This document shows positions 25,863 through 33,868 of a DNA stretch of 47,846 nt, one piece after another; within the stretch, counting starts at the first letter, position 1; each line of letters starts with the position of its first letter. The DNA comes from Candidatus Woesearchaeota archaeon (GTDB taxonomy: Archaea; Nanobdellota; Nanobdellia; Woesearchaeales; SKGA01): NCBI GenBank assembly GCA_021734105.1, contig JAIPJP010000007.1:1-47846 (forward strand), in the 5' to 3' direction. A program made the position numbers and the translations under genes. The notes below the pieces were generated by a model that was not told where the DNA came from, did not search any database, and saw nothing but the letters and a program-made list of their open reading frames with translations.

Positions 25863-26378
25863 ATGACAATTATCAAAACTAAAGATTTTACGCTCAGACC
25901 TATTCGAGCAAGCGATGCGCAGGGCTATCTCGAGTGTCATGAAGATAAAGAAGCTAAAGCTAATTTCACTTCAGTTCCTACAACAATACACGAAGCCAAA
26001 GAGGAAATTCTTGAAGGTAAGAAAGAACGAAATGCAATAAATAAAAAGTTTGCAATAATCGTTGAAGGCAAATTTGCAGGCTTTATCAATTTAGAACTAA
26101 CTAACCATCCTCGCTATAAACATTCAGCAAATATTAGTTATGGAATCCATAAAGATTTTCGAGGGCAAGGCCTTGCAACAAAAGCGTTAAAGAAAATCAC
26201 CACATATGGACTTAACGAACTAAAACTAAAACGCATTTCTGGATATTGTAGAACACACAACAAAGCATCAGCAAAAGTATTAGCTAATGCTGGTTATGAG
26301 CATGAAGGTACATTAAGAAAAAACAAATTCATGAATGGTAAATATCTTGATGATATGATTTGGGCTAAAGTCAAGTAA
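25863..26378 (+). CDS. GNAT-family N-acetyltransferase (RimJ/RimL-like)
   Basis: 171 residues. FTLRPIRASDAQGYLECHED at the start, the acetyl-CoA loop DFRGQGLATKALKKIT in the middle, and LKRISGYCRTHNKASAKVLANAGYEHEGTLRKNKF at the end are the RimJ/RimL pattern. The family acetylates protein N-termini or small amines; the substrate is unknown. It stands 34 nt after the nuclease-fold gene. Confidence 0.9.
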   Translation: MTIIKTKDFTLRPIRASDAQGYLECHEDKEAKANFTSVPTTIHEAKEEILEGKKERNAINKKFAIIVEGKFAGFINLELTNHPRYKHSANISYGIHKDFRGQGLATKALKKITTYGLNELKLKRISGYCRTHNKASAKVLANAGYEHEGTLRKNKFMNGKYLDDMIWAKVK

Positions 26379-26382
26379 AAAA

Positions 26383-27141
26383 TTAATTCTTAGCTTGCTT
26401 CCACAGTAAATTAAAAAAAGCTCTATTCGAATCAGCTGCGACCTTATTATGAATTAACGTGACAACCGGCTCATTAGTCCAAATAATAATCATCGTCTTA
26501 TCGTTCCAAATAATTGTTTCTGTCAATGGTTCAAATTCTTTTTCTAAAAAACGTAAATCTTCATCAGTATATGCTTTGCTTTGTTTCATCCAAGAACGCA
26601 AGGATTCATTAAATATTAATTTACAAGAAATATTTTTTTCTTGTTGAATAACATGATTGCGAAGCCAGAAAGCATCCCCCATCACGTCAACAGAAGTAAG
26701 AGCGCCTCCATAAGCAACATAAGATGATGCTTCAGCATATAGTTCGTGAAATGCTCGTCTTACTCCCTGTACTCCTTGAAAAATTCTCGCCTCTTCTGTT
26801 TGCAAAGTTTTTTGTTTTAGTAGAGTAATATCTTTTGTTAATCGCTTCAATTGTGTTTGTTGTTGCTTCAATTGATTTTCTTTTTGATGCAAATAATCTT
26901 CTAAAGCAGATGGTGGTTCAGGGAAAAAAACCGACCTAGTACCTTCTATAATAGATGAAACAACACCTTTATCCATTAACTTTTGAAGATTATCATATAC
27001 AATATTCTTATGCACTTTTAGCTCCTTAACAAGCGTTCTAGCGTCAGCTCTACCATAGCTAAGAAGCACTACGTAGACTTTGGCTTCATTAACATTAAAA
27101 CCTATAGCCACAAAATCTGTAAAATCCATTATAGTAGTCAT
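26383..27141 (-). CDS. TrmB-family transcriptional regulator
   Basis: 252 residues. The N-terminal winged HTH (VAIGFNVNEAKVYVVLLSYGRADARTLVKELKVHKNIVYDNLQKLMDKGVV) is typical of TrmB-type archaeal regulators. It is followed by a coiled coil (~85-115, Q/K/L rich) and a C-terminal sensor domain. It is divergent from two unknown genes with a shared TATA region and an operator-like palindrome, so it probably controls itself and them. The ligand is unknown; sugars are common for the family. Confidence 0.88.
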   Translation of the reverse strand: MTTIMDFTDFVAIGFNVNEAKVYVVLLSYGRADARTLVKELKVHKNIVYDNLQKLMDKGVVSSIIEGTRSVFFPEPPSALEDYLHQKENQLKQQQTQLKRLTKDITLLKQKTLQTEEARIFQGVQGVRRAFHELYAEASSYVAYGGALTSVDVMGDAFWLRNHVIQQEKNISCKLIFNESLRSWMKQSKAYTDEDLRFLEKEFEPLTETIIWNDKTMIIIWTNEPVVTLIHNKVAADSNRAFFNLLWKQAKN

Positions 27142-27156
27142 AGATTATGACAACTA

Positions 27157-27192
27157 GTTTTTATATACTTTTCTGATGCTACTTAAAAGTAG
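27157..27192. promoter_or_regulatory. Bidirectional TATA region and candidate operator
   Basis: TTTTTATATACTTTT reads as a TATA box in both directions, about 26 nt before the plus-strand start region at ~27190 and near the TrmB gene start on the minus strand. The inverted repeat CTACTTAAAAGTAG (27179-27192) lies on the predicted plus-strand initiation site, a place where a bound regulator would block transcription. TrmB binding there is inference. Confidence 0.5.
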
Positions 27193-27224
27193 TAAACATT
27201 GATTCATTAAACGAGGCGATAACA

Positions 27225-27512
27225 ATGTTGACCAAAAAATTAAAGCGGTTTCAGAAAGTGCTACCGAAAATAAAACAAGAAGTAACAGACATCGGAGAAC
27301 TCATCGAGCAGCAAGAATTCAAGAAAGGAAACTATAGATTACATGCAGTTCCAATAAACAACACGCTCTATCTCGCAGCCGATGCTAAATCAATGAACAA
27401 ACACGATAACCAATCAGGACGTGGTTGTTGGCGATATATATTCAACAAAGAGAATCAACAATATGTTGGAATTGCCAAAGAACAAGATAGCGGAAGCTAT
27501 CGATGGATGTAA
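27225..27512 (+). CDS. Uncharacterised small protein under TrmB-type control
   Basis: 95 residues, soluble. Basic N-terminus (LTKKLKRFQKVLPKIKQEV), then a mixed beta region with GRGCWRYIFNKENQQYVGIAKEQDSGSYRWM. GAGGCGAT 5-12 nt before the ATG is a convincing ribosome binding site. It overlaps the next gene by 10 nt. No domain recognised. Confidence 0.65.
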   Translation: MLTKKLKRFQKVLPKIKQEVTDIGELIEQQEFKKGNYRLHAVPINNTLYLAADAKSMNKHDNQSGRGCWRYIFNKENQQYVGIAKEQDSGSYRWM

Positions 27513-28129
27513 ACAATCAAGAGAACAACAAAATGAAAAAAACAAATACTATTGATGTAAATGAACAAGAATTAATCGATATTGTAGAAAAATACGGCTA
27601 CGAAGAATCTGAGCACGTGTACATACTACACAAACCACTCGATAAAATTCCAGGCTACGAAAACAAACAAATACAATTACCAGTAGCATTTCAGAATTCG
27701 GCAGAAGAAGTGGACGTAGGAACATATATGTGGACCGTATTCACAAATGAATTTTATAGAGGCGAAGCTATCAAAGACCCCAATAGGATTGGAGAAAAAA
27801 CCCATCATTCAACAAATTGGGAAGAAGAATTAGCTCACCATGCAGAAACAGAAAGAATGATTGGCGGATGTGGAATTCAAGAATTCACCTATGAAAGTAT
27901 TAACGCTTCACATGGAGAAACAGCGCAAGAAGCAATCAATAATCAAGTTAAAAAATATATTAATTCACTCAAAAAAGTAGAACTTGATGATTTTTACTTT
28001 TTGCGTCCGAATACATATGCATTTCAAGAGTTTCAAAAGCACAAAGAACTCCCCTCAGTAAAAAAATTCTTCGATTTGTATGCCGAAGTGAAAAATAACA
28101 TAAAAAAAACAATTTTTCAATACAAATAA
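27503..28129 (+). CDS. Uncharacterised protein, partner of the preceding gene
   Basis: 208 residues from the overlapping ATG at 27503; a second ATG at 27533 (MKKTNTIDVNEQE) is possible. The protein is acidic and soluble. Visible features include WEEELAHHAETERMIGGCGIQEFTYE, with clustered His/Glu residues that could bind metal. No signal peptide or membrane helix. Translational overlap with the preceding gene and the shared promoter suggest joint function. Confidence 0.7.
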   Translation: MDVNNQENNKMKKTNTIDVNEQELIDIVEKYGYEESEHVYILHKPLDKIPGYENKQIQLPVAFQNSAEEVDVGTYMWTVFTNEFYRGEAIKDPNRIGEKTHHSTNWEEELAHHAETERMIGGCGIQEFTYESINASHGETAQEAINNQVKKYINSLKKVELDDFYFLRPNTYAFQEFQKHKELPSVKKFFDLYAEVKNNIKKTIFQYK

Positions 28130-28140
28130 TTTTTTATTTT

Positions 28141-28527
28141 TTAATTCCCTATTACATCTTCAAAACTTAATCCTTTCAAGTCAACATCTGTTTTACTAAT
28201 AACAAAACTTTTTGTTGTTGCGCATAAGTCTTCCAGCGAAAAAAACGCCCATGGCGTTCCGTTGAATTTGACTGCAATCCAGGCTTCTGCTCCAAACGTT
28301 CTGGCAAAATAGTTGAGTTGGTTAATTTCGTCTTGTGGAAAATATTTTTTCTCATCAACCGTTATTTTGGCTTCTATTGCTAGCCTTCGCCCTTCTCGCC
28401 CAACAAGTATATCAGGACTCGGATAATGACTCGATCCCGATCCTGCAACGCGTACTGCTGCCCAACCTTCTTTCCAGAACGTTCTCACAAGCTCTCGCTC
28501 TGCATTAGTTCCTTTTCGCTTCGACAT
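28141..28527 (-). CDS. hjc: Holliday junction resolvase Hjc
   Basis: 128 residues. Catalytic residues of the archaeal resolvase are in place: Glu10/Glu12 (NAERELVRTF), Asp39 (SPDILVG), and Glu52-x-Lys54 (LAIEAKIT). The enzyme cuts four-way junctions symmetrically as a dimer during recombination and fork repair. A TATA box 24-32 nt before the ATG implies a leaderless mRNA. It is divergent from the histone gene. Confidence 0.95.
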   Translation of the reverse strand: MSKRKGTNAERELVRTFWKEGWAAVRVAGSGSSHYPSPDILVGREGRRLAIEAKITVDEKKYFPQDEINQLNYFARTFGAEAWIAVKFNGTPWAFFSLEDLCATTKSFVISKTDVDLKGLSFEDVIGN

Positions 28528-28550
28528 AATGCGTAGTTCCTTATTATGAC

Positions 28551-28559
28551 TTTATATAG
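28551..28559 (-). promoter_or_regulatory. TATA box of hjc, leaderless
   Basis: CTATATAAA on the minus strand centred 28 nt before the hjc ATG, so transcription should begin at or within a few bases of the start codon. Confidence 0.6.
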
Positions 28560-28590
28560 CTTTCCAGCGGCGTTTCTAGGTCAGAACACA

Positions 28591-28602
28591 AATATTTATA
28601 TA
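28591..28602 (+). promoter_or_regulatory. TATA box of the histone gene
   Basis: AATATTTATATA on the plus strand. The start of transcription would be near 28623, giving a leader of ~57 nt that carries the strong ribosome binding site GGAGGGG before the ATG at 28680. Confidence 0.6.
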
Positions 28603-28679
28603 GCAAACTACCTCTTTTTATCTTATTTGGATGAGAAAAGGGCAAATTACTGCTCATTTCTTAGTTGGAGGGGAAAATT

Positions 28680-28883
28680 ATGAAACATGCAATTCCTTTA
28701 GCCGCTATGGAGCGGGTTTTAAAGAACAGTGGAGCACACAGAGTTTCTGAAGAGGCAAAAGTAGCACTTCGTCAAGTGTTAGAAGATATTGCCATAGAAA
28801 TTGGTGAAGAAGCAAATAAGCTTGCAGCACATGCTGGTCGAAAAACAGTCAAGGCTGATGATATTAGACTTGCAAGCCACTAA
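28680..28883 (+). CDS. Archaeal histone
   Basis: 67 residues, a single histone fold: IPLAAMERVLKNSGAHRVSEEAKVALRQVLEDIA then GRKTVKADDIRLAS. It wraps DNA as a dimer or longer filament. The start at 28680 is fixed by GGAGGGG a few nt upstream; an upstream in-frame ATG at 28665 is unlikely. No N- or C-terminal tail. The strong ribosome site suggests high expression. Confidence 0.95.
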   Translation: MKHAIPLAAMERVLKNSGAHRVSEEAKVALRQVLEDIAIEIGEEANKLAAHAGRKTVKADDIRLASH

Positions 28884-28899
28884 AAAATAATTTTTTTTA

Positions 28900-29802
28900 T
28901 TAAAACTTTTTTTTAAAAAAATCATAAGCGCAGATAGTGTTAGGAAAGACTGCTTTTGCTTCTTGTTCAAGCTGCGTTGTTTCTTTGTAGCGTTGTGAGA
29001 AGTGGGTGAGAATTAATTCTTGTGCTCCTGCCATACTTGCTACTTGTGCTGCTTGTTGTGCAGTCATATGCTTGTATTCTTCTGCTTTATGTTCAAGTTC
29101 ATGTAAATAAACTGCTTCGCTCACAACCAAATCTACATTTGCTGCTAGTTCATGACAAGCATCAGTTAAAAGCGTATCGAAAATAAATGCAATTGATTTT
29201 CCTGGAATACTTGTTGAGACTTCATCAGGCTTTATTTCTAACTTCTTGTGCGTAATTGTTTTTCCTTCTTGAAGTTTGCCAACGTTTGGTCCTGTGATGC
29301 CTAGTTGGACAAGTTTTTTTTGATTCATTCGTCGTTTTGGTTTAATTGCAAATTTATAGCCAAGACAAGGCGTGGAATGTTCTAGATTAATTGCGGAAAT
29401 AGTGTACTCATCTGTTTCAAAAATTGTTTTAACTTCTTGAGCATCAATTTCAGTAACATCTAAATCTACTTTTGTTTCAAAAATACAACTATTCATTAAA
29501 TGATTCAAATGTTTTGTTGTTCCTTTTGGTCCAAAGAGTCGAAGTGATTTGGTGTCATGTCCACTAAAATTTCCTATTGTTTGAAGTAATCCAACAAGAC
29601 CTGAGACGTGATCACCATGCCAGTGGCTAATGAGAATAGTTCTAATTTTCTGGGCATTCAGTTTTGCAAGCTGTATTTGACGCTGAGTTCCTTCGCCGCA
29701 ATCAAGCAATATGCCTTCTCCTTTATAATCTAAGTAAATGCTTTGTACGTTGCGTTCCTTAGTAGGCACCATCCCTGCAGTTCCTAAAAATACAAGCTCC
29801 AT
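28900..29802 (-). CDS. rnz: Ribonuclease Z (tRNA 3' endonuclease)
   Basis: 300 residues from the ATG at 29802. The metallo-beta-lactamase motif SHWHGDHVSG, the N-terminal FLGTAGMVPT, and C-terminal LILTHFSQRY are the signatures of RNase Z, which removes the 3' trailer from pre-tRNA before CCA addition. The frame is open to 29826, but TTTATAAAT at 29826-29834 is the TATA box, 24-32 nt before 29802, so the start is leaderless at 29802. Confidence 0.95.
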   Translation of the reverse strand: MELVFLGTAGMVPTKERNVQSIYLDYKGEGILLDCGEGTQRQIQLAKLNAQKIRTILISHWHGDHVSGLVGLLQTIGNFSGHDTKSLRLFGPKGTTKHLNHLMNSCIFETKVDLDVTEIDAQEVKTIFETDEYTISAINLEHSTPCLGYKFAIKPKRRMNQKKLVQLGITGPNVGKLQEGKTITHKKLEIKPDEVSTSIPGKSIAFIFDTLLTDACHELAANVDLVVSEAVYLHELEHKAEEYKHMTAQQAAQVASMAGAQELILTHFSQRYKETTQLEQEAKAVFPNTICAYDFFKKKF

Positions 29803-29825
29803 ACAAAGAATAAAACCATTGCTCA

Positions 29826-29835
29826 TTTATAAATA
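29826..29835 (-). promoter_or_regulatory. TATA box of rnz that decides its start codon
   Basis: TATTTATAAA on the minus strand lies ~28 nt before the ATG at 29802. A start at 29826 would lie inside the promoter and cannot be transcribed from it. Confidence 0.6.
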
Positions 29836-29902
29836 TGTGCGCAAACAAAGAAATGAAATAGCCTCTTTCGTCAACAAATTAATAAATCATCAACAACAAA
29901 AT

Positions 29903-30883
29903 CTAGAACGTCTTTACAATAACACCTTTGTATTCTTGTTTAATAATATCTTTACTTTTTTTAGTGAACTCGCCGTTAGTTAAGAAAAAACACTGCATAT
30001 CTTTTTGTTTTGCTTTAAGAAGAGCCGGCGCAACATCATTTTGATTGAGTTTTTTCTTGTTTCGTGCAAGACAAAACATATCCATTTGACCAACAGCCGA
30101 TGGTATGCGAATAATAAATTCATATTCTCTATTTTTTGCAACGGTTTTTTCTTCAATAACGGTTATTTCTGATTGTTTAAAATAATCTAGAACGTCTTCA
30201 TAAAATGGCGTTGATTCTATTGTTGTTTTAACATCAAGTTGTTGTTGAGCTTCATTAACCGGTTTTTGCTTTTGTACTTCTTGCTCTGCAGCCGGCTTTT
30301 CTGCTGGTTGTGGTGTTGATTGTTGTTTAGGTGTTGCTGTTGGTTGCGCAGTAGTTTGAGATGCTGGTTGTGGTGTTGATTGTTCTGGAGCAGAGGCTAC
30401 TTCAAGTATTGGCTTTGGAGCAGTTGCTTGCTTTGGTTCTTCTTTTGGTTTATTACCAGCCATAAGTATATTTTTTGCATCTGTTTCGGAAAGTAGATAA
30501 TAACGCCAAAAAAGCACATCTCCATTTGTTGTTTGCATAGTGAACGATTTTGCAAAATCTTTTATTTGCCGTATAGACACACGATAAAATAATTCAAGAG
30601 AGTGGTCTCGTAGTATTTGTTGTTCTTTTAAGAGTTGCTGAGTCTTTTGATCTTTTGGATTAAGATATTCGGTGAATTTTTCAAGTTGCGCTTCTTGACC
30701 TTCAAGATAATAAAAGGGACTACCGCCTTTTTTTAAGTGAGAAATTTTGACAAATCCTCGTCCTGCAAGATCGCTCAGTACAGCTCCTACAATCATCGTA
30801 TCAGCACCGAGTACTTTTTTAATATCATTAGGCACAAGCGGCCCTTTAGACTTTAAAAGAGCAAGAATTTTATCTTTATCCAT
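29903..30883 (-). CDS. Winged-HTH protein with Pro/Gln linker and nuclease-like C-terminal domain
   Basis: 326 residues. Residues 1-60 form a winged HTH (KGPLVPNDIKKVLGADTMIVGAVLSDLAGRGFVKIS). A helical middle follows, then a ~70-residue linker of Pro, Gln, Thr and Ala (~150-215). The last ~110 residues (YEDVLDYFKQSEITVIEEK to KGVIVKTF) have an alternating alpha/beta pattern like restriction-endonuclease-fold domains (QMDMFCLARNKKKLN, AKQKDMQCFFLTNGEF), without a full catalytic triad that I can assign. Leaderless TATA at ~30906-30915. Possible DNA-binding sensor; function unknown. Confidence 0.6.
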   Translation of the reverse strand: MDKDKILALLKSKGPLVPNDIKKVLGADTMIVGAVLSDLAGRGFVKISHLKKGGSPFYYLEGQEAQLEKFTEYLNPKDQKTQQLLKEQQILRDHSLELFYRVSIRQIKDFAKSFTMQTTNGDVLFWRYYLLSETDAKNILMAGNKPKEEPKQATAPKPILEVASAPEQSTPQPASQTTAQPTATPKQQSTPQPAEKPAAEQEVQKQKPVNEAQQQLDVKTTIESTPFYEDVLDYFKQSEITVIEEKTVAKNREYEFIIRIPSAVGQMDMFCLARNKKKLNQNDVAPALLKAKQKDMQCFFLTNGEFTKKSKDIIKQEYKGVIVKTF

Positions 30884-30968
30884 CAGAAATTAAGAGAAGC
30901 CTTGACTTTTTATACCTTTGGAAAAGTAAGAATATGCTAAGTTCGGACTACCGGTGAGCAACTCGTAG

Positions 30969-31715
30969 TTATGGGCGGACCCATTTAATTTCCCAGTAGG
31001 TAACATCGTTTTCATCGTCAACAACGCCCATCATAAGTCTTTTTTTTGTAGAATGAGCCACTCTATTTTTTGCTGCAAAGTCAAACCAAGTATATTTTTC
31101 GCCTTCATGCACAGGATAGACTATCCATCGTGCATGGTCTTGTCCTGGTTTAATTCCTCTGTCATATACGCGAAAATCTGCTCCAAATTTAAGTGCAGTT
31201 TTAACAACATAACCTCTGTTTCGCATGTCTTTGTAAACAGCATATCGTATCCAGAATTTTGGTTCTACTCTACTTGCTTTTGAAACAAAGCTTGGAAAAT
31301 CAAGTTGATTATTTTTTCCATTAAGCACGACAATTTTCTTTTTTTCCATTAAATATAATGCTTCAGTTAAAGAGAGTTGTACCTTCCCATCTTCAAGCAC
31401 TGTTCCAAACGCACTTTGGTTAAAAAGTTCTCGTGCAAGATCCGTATCTTCAGTAATAACTCGTTCTCGAGCAAACGTCGTTTTTATTGGACCTATATTT
31501 TTTTGCTTCTTGCTTGCATTATCAACTACTAATAATTGGGGGTTTGTTACTGGTTGCTCTTCTTTTGTTGCTTTAGCTTCACGAGAAATTTTTTGTTTCT
31601 GCGCACTAGCAATTTTTTTACGTTCCTTTGTAGTTACTTTTTTTGCAGCAGTTTTTGTAGCCACTTGAGGAGTGGTTTTTGCAGCAGTTTTTGTAGTAGT
31701 CTTTTTTGCAGGCAT
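30969..31715 (-). CDS. endA: tRNA-splicing endonuclease EndA with Lys/Thr/Ala-rich N-terminus
   Basis: 248 residues. The catalytic triad of archaeal EndA is visible: Tyr184 (FRVYDRG), His194 (GQDHARW) and Lys224/225 (STKKRL). The core starts near residue 85 with LFNQSAFGTVLEDGKVQLSLTEALYLMEK. The first ~65 residues are an unusual basic, low-complexity extension (AKKTTTKTAAKTTPQVATKT). It cuts bulge-helix-bulge motifs; its substrate tRNA-Leu lies at 1586-1714. A TATA element ~26 nt upstream implies a leaderless transcript. Confidence 0.94.
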   Translation of the reverse strand: MPAKKTTTKTAAKTTPQVATKTAAKKVTTKERKKIASAQKQKISREAKATKEEQPVTNPQLLVVDNASKKQKNIGPIKTTFARERVITEDTDLARELFNQSAFGTVLEDGKVQLSLTEALYLMEKKKIVVLNGKNNQLDFPSFVSKASRVEPKFWIRYAVYKDMRNRGYVVKTALKFGADFRVYDRGIKPGQDHARWIVYPVHEGEKYTWFDFAAKNRVAHSTKKRLMMGVVDDENDVTYWEIKWVRP

Positions 31716-31770
31716 AAATATACAGAGTCAAAGTCCATTTAAAAAGGTTTGTGTGAGTGCAAACAGCACA

Positions 31771-31780
31771 TTTTTATAGT
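31771..31780 (+). promoter_or_regulatory. TATA box of fen, leaderless
   Basis: TTTTTATAGT on the plus strand centred 26 nt before the FEN-1 ATG at 31801. The 85-nt spacer to endA thus holds two back-to-back leaderless promoters. Confidence 0.55.
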
Positions 31781-31800
31781 TAAACTCGCTAAGAAGATTC

Positions 31801-32835
31801 ATGGGTGTTGCAATGAGCGGCCTTCTTAAGGCCCAAGAAACAAGTATTGAAGAGTTACACGACAAAGTAATTGCTGTTGATGCTATGAACATGCTCTATC
31901 AATTCGTTACTACCATTCGTCAACAAGATGGTACGCCGCTTAAAGATAGCAAGGGCAATATCACCAGTCATCTCACCGGTCTTTTTGCACGGACAACCCG
32001 CATGCTCCAAAAAGGACTAAAGCTTGTTTTTGTCTTCGATGGCGAGATGCCAACGCTTAAGGCTGCCGAACGTGCAAGACGTAATGAGCTCAAAGAAAAA
32101 GCTCGCGAGCAATTAGAAAAAGCAACAGCAAACCGAGATATTACCCAAATGAAAAAACTTTCGAGCAGAACTGCAAAGATTACTTCTGAAATAATTCAAG
32201 AAAGTAAAGACCTCTTAACAGCTTTAGGTATTCCTATTATACAAGCACCAAGTGAAGGTGAAGCGCAAGCTGCATTTATGGTGTCGCGAGGCGATTGTGA
32301 TTTTGTTGCCTCGCAAGATGTTGATTGTTTAATTTATGGCGGTCCTAAAATGATTCGAAATCTGGGTCTTTCGCCAAAAAGGAAAAAAATTAATGCACTT
32401 ACGTATAAAACTATCCAACCAGAAATTATCACATTAAATCACGTTCTTAAAGAATTAGATATTTCTCTTCATCAACTGCGAGCTCTTGCTATGCTTGTTG
32501 GTACTGATTTTAATATTGGCGGCGTGAAAGGTCTTGGTCCAAAAAAAGGTTTAACATTAGTCAAAAAGTTTGGTGATGATCTTGAAGGGTTATTTACAGA
32601 AGTTAATTTTCAAGAAGAATGTGCTGTTTATTGGAAAGACGTCTTTGATACTATTGCTAAAATGCCCACAACTGACGAGTATGAGTTAGAATGGAAATCA
32701 ATTGATAAAGAAGCCCTGAACAAATTATTAGTGGAAGACCATGACTTCTCAACAGAACGAGTTAATCATGCAATAGAAGCACTAGAAAAAGAAAAAAAGA
32801 GTAGTCAACAAACAAGTTTGGGCAATTATTTTTAA
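31801..32835 (+). CDS. fen: Flap endonuclease 1
   Basis: 344 residues. N and I nuclease domains with acidic metal-binding clusters: VDAMNMLYQF, FVFDGEMPTLK, APSEGEAQAAFMVSRGDCDFVASQDVDCLIYGG, and GTDFNIGGVKGLGPKKGL with the helix-hairpin-helix. The C-terminus QTSLGNYF is a PCNA-interacting (PIP) box. The enzyme removes 5' flaps of Okazaki fragments. Usual length is ~340. No damage seen. Confidence 0.96.
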   Translation: MGVAMSGLLKAQETSIEELHDKVIAVDAMNMLYQFVTTIRQQDGTPLKDSKGNITSHLTGLFARTTRMLQKGLKLVFVFDGEMPTLKAAERARRNELKEKAREQLEKATANRDITQMKKLSSRTAKITSEIIQESKDLLTALGIPIIQAPSEGEAQAAFMVSRGDCDFVASQDVDCLIYGGPKMIRNLGLSPKRKKINALTYKTIQPEIITLNHVLKELDISLHQLRALAMLVGTDFNIGGVKGLGPKKGLTLVKKFGDDLEGLFTEVNFQEECAVYWKDVFDTIAKMPTTDEYELEWKSIDKEALNKLLVEDHDFSTERVNHAIEALEKEKKSSQQTSLGNYF

Positions 32836-32877
32836 ATAAACAACAAGTTTTTATACGTATAAAAAAAGGAAAAGAAT

Positions 32878-33231
32878 ATGATAAACAAAGAGCTAAGCGA
32901 TATCACAAATCAAGAATTTAGAAAAGATATTCCAGACATAGTAACTAAAAAAGAAGTAGAAAAACAAGTAGATGATTTTTTGAATTTTAAAACACATCGA
33001 AAAGAAAAAAAAGAGTATAAACCACAATCGTTCGATTCTAACTGTACTAATGTGCGACTTGCCTATGGCAGAATAAAAACGAAAGCTGATGCAGATAAAG
33101 AAGTAGAAACATTCATTAATTTTCTCCCTAAACAAGAGAGCGAAAGTGTAATACACTATACTTTACGACAATTAAAAAAAACTTATAATAATACAAAAAA
33201 CAAAATTAAACAATACAATGCAGGTAAATAA
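32878..33231 (+). CDS. Uncharacterised basic, charged protein
   Basis: 117 residues, soluble, rich in Lys, Asp/Glu and Asn. Two related segments, TKKEVEKQVDDFLNFKTHRKEKK and KADADKEVETFINFLPKQE, look like an internal repeat of a short helix (x-K-E-V-E-x-F-h-N-F). No family recognised. It follows FEN-1 by 42 nt with its own possible TATA (TTTATACGTATAA, ~32850) and almost touches the next gene. Confidence 0.6.
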   Translation: MINKELSDITNQEFRKDIPDIVTKKEVEKQVDDFLNFKTHRKEKKEYKPQSFDSNCTNVRLAYGRIKTKADADKEVETFINFLPKQESESVIHYTLRQLKKTYNNTKNKIKQYNAGK

Positions 33232-33232
33232 A

Positions 33233-33775
33233 ATGGAAGAAACACAAAACAACGGAGTTGTTGGTGTCTCTGGCGAGACATTCGAACAAAAGGTTATTCG
33301 TAACGTACAAGGAAATTTTGCAGTCTATAAAACAACTGAGGTTGTCGGCGATAAGAGCTTCATGCCAAATTTAGAATGGGCTGAGCCTGAAGATGTGGAT
33401 AAGTTCTTCATGTTTGCAAAGAATCTTGGTGTTAAAGTTATCTACATCACTGAAGGTGAAGATGAAGAAGATACTGATAATCCAACGAAAAATACTATTT
33501 TGCAAGTTGGTTTTCTTCACCAAGGAATTATGCACCATATTGATTATGCTGATGATGACGATGATGATAATGTAGAGTATGAAGATGACGAAGAATCTGA
33601 GGATGAGGAAGATGAAACGCTCGAGTATAATTCTGCAGATTCCAAGCAAGAAGAGGAAGTGCCAACTACTCAGCCAAGCCCGCAACCAATCCCTCAACCC
33701 GCTCCACAACCAACTCAGCAACAGCAAGGTTTGGGTAATCCGCAAGGACAACAGTTTAATCAGAATCAATTCTGA
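33233..33775 (+). CDS. Uncharacterised protein with acidic run and Pro/Gln-rich tail
   Basis: 180 residues from the ATG at 33233, chosen because AGGT lies 8 nt upstream; another ATG at 33218 overlaps the previous gene. Residues ~1-105 look like a small alpha/beta domain (FEQKVIRNVQGNFAVYKTTEVVGDKSFMP, FFMFAKNLGVKVIYITEG). Then come a stretch of aspartates and glutamates (~107-145) and a tail of Pro-Gln repeats ending NQNQF. Such tails bind basic proteins or occupy disordered space. Function unknown. Confidence 0.7.
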   Translation: MEETQNNGVVGVSGETFEQKVIRNVQGNFAVYKTTEVVGDKSFMPNLEWAEPEDVDKFFMFAKNLGVKVIYITEGEDEEDTDNPTKNTILQVGFLHQGIMHHIDYADDDDDDNVEYEDDEESEDEEDETLEYNSADSKQEEEVPTTQPSPQPIPQPAPQPTQQQQGLGNPQGQQFNQNQF

Positions 33776-33868
33776 TTATTTTTTCTTTTTTATCTTTTTT
33801 TTATTAATTTGTAGTAATATAAAGAGAAAACCAATATAACTACTAGTTCTTTGGTTAAGAAATAATCT

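Noticed and set aside
28631-28750. Small ORF in the histone leader (MRKGQITAHFLVGG)
   Set aside because: It overlaps the histone gene out of frame, and the histone has its own strong ribosome binding site.
29895-30200. 14-bp direct repeat with CTAGAACGTCTT at the end of and inside the HTH gene
   Set aside because: Short and isolated; one copy is ordinary coding sequence. Chance or minor duplication.
30300-30400. Repeated ~22-bp unit in the HTH gene
   Set aside because: It encodes the low-complexity Pro/Gln linker; not a CRISPR or mobile element.
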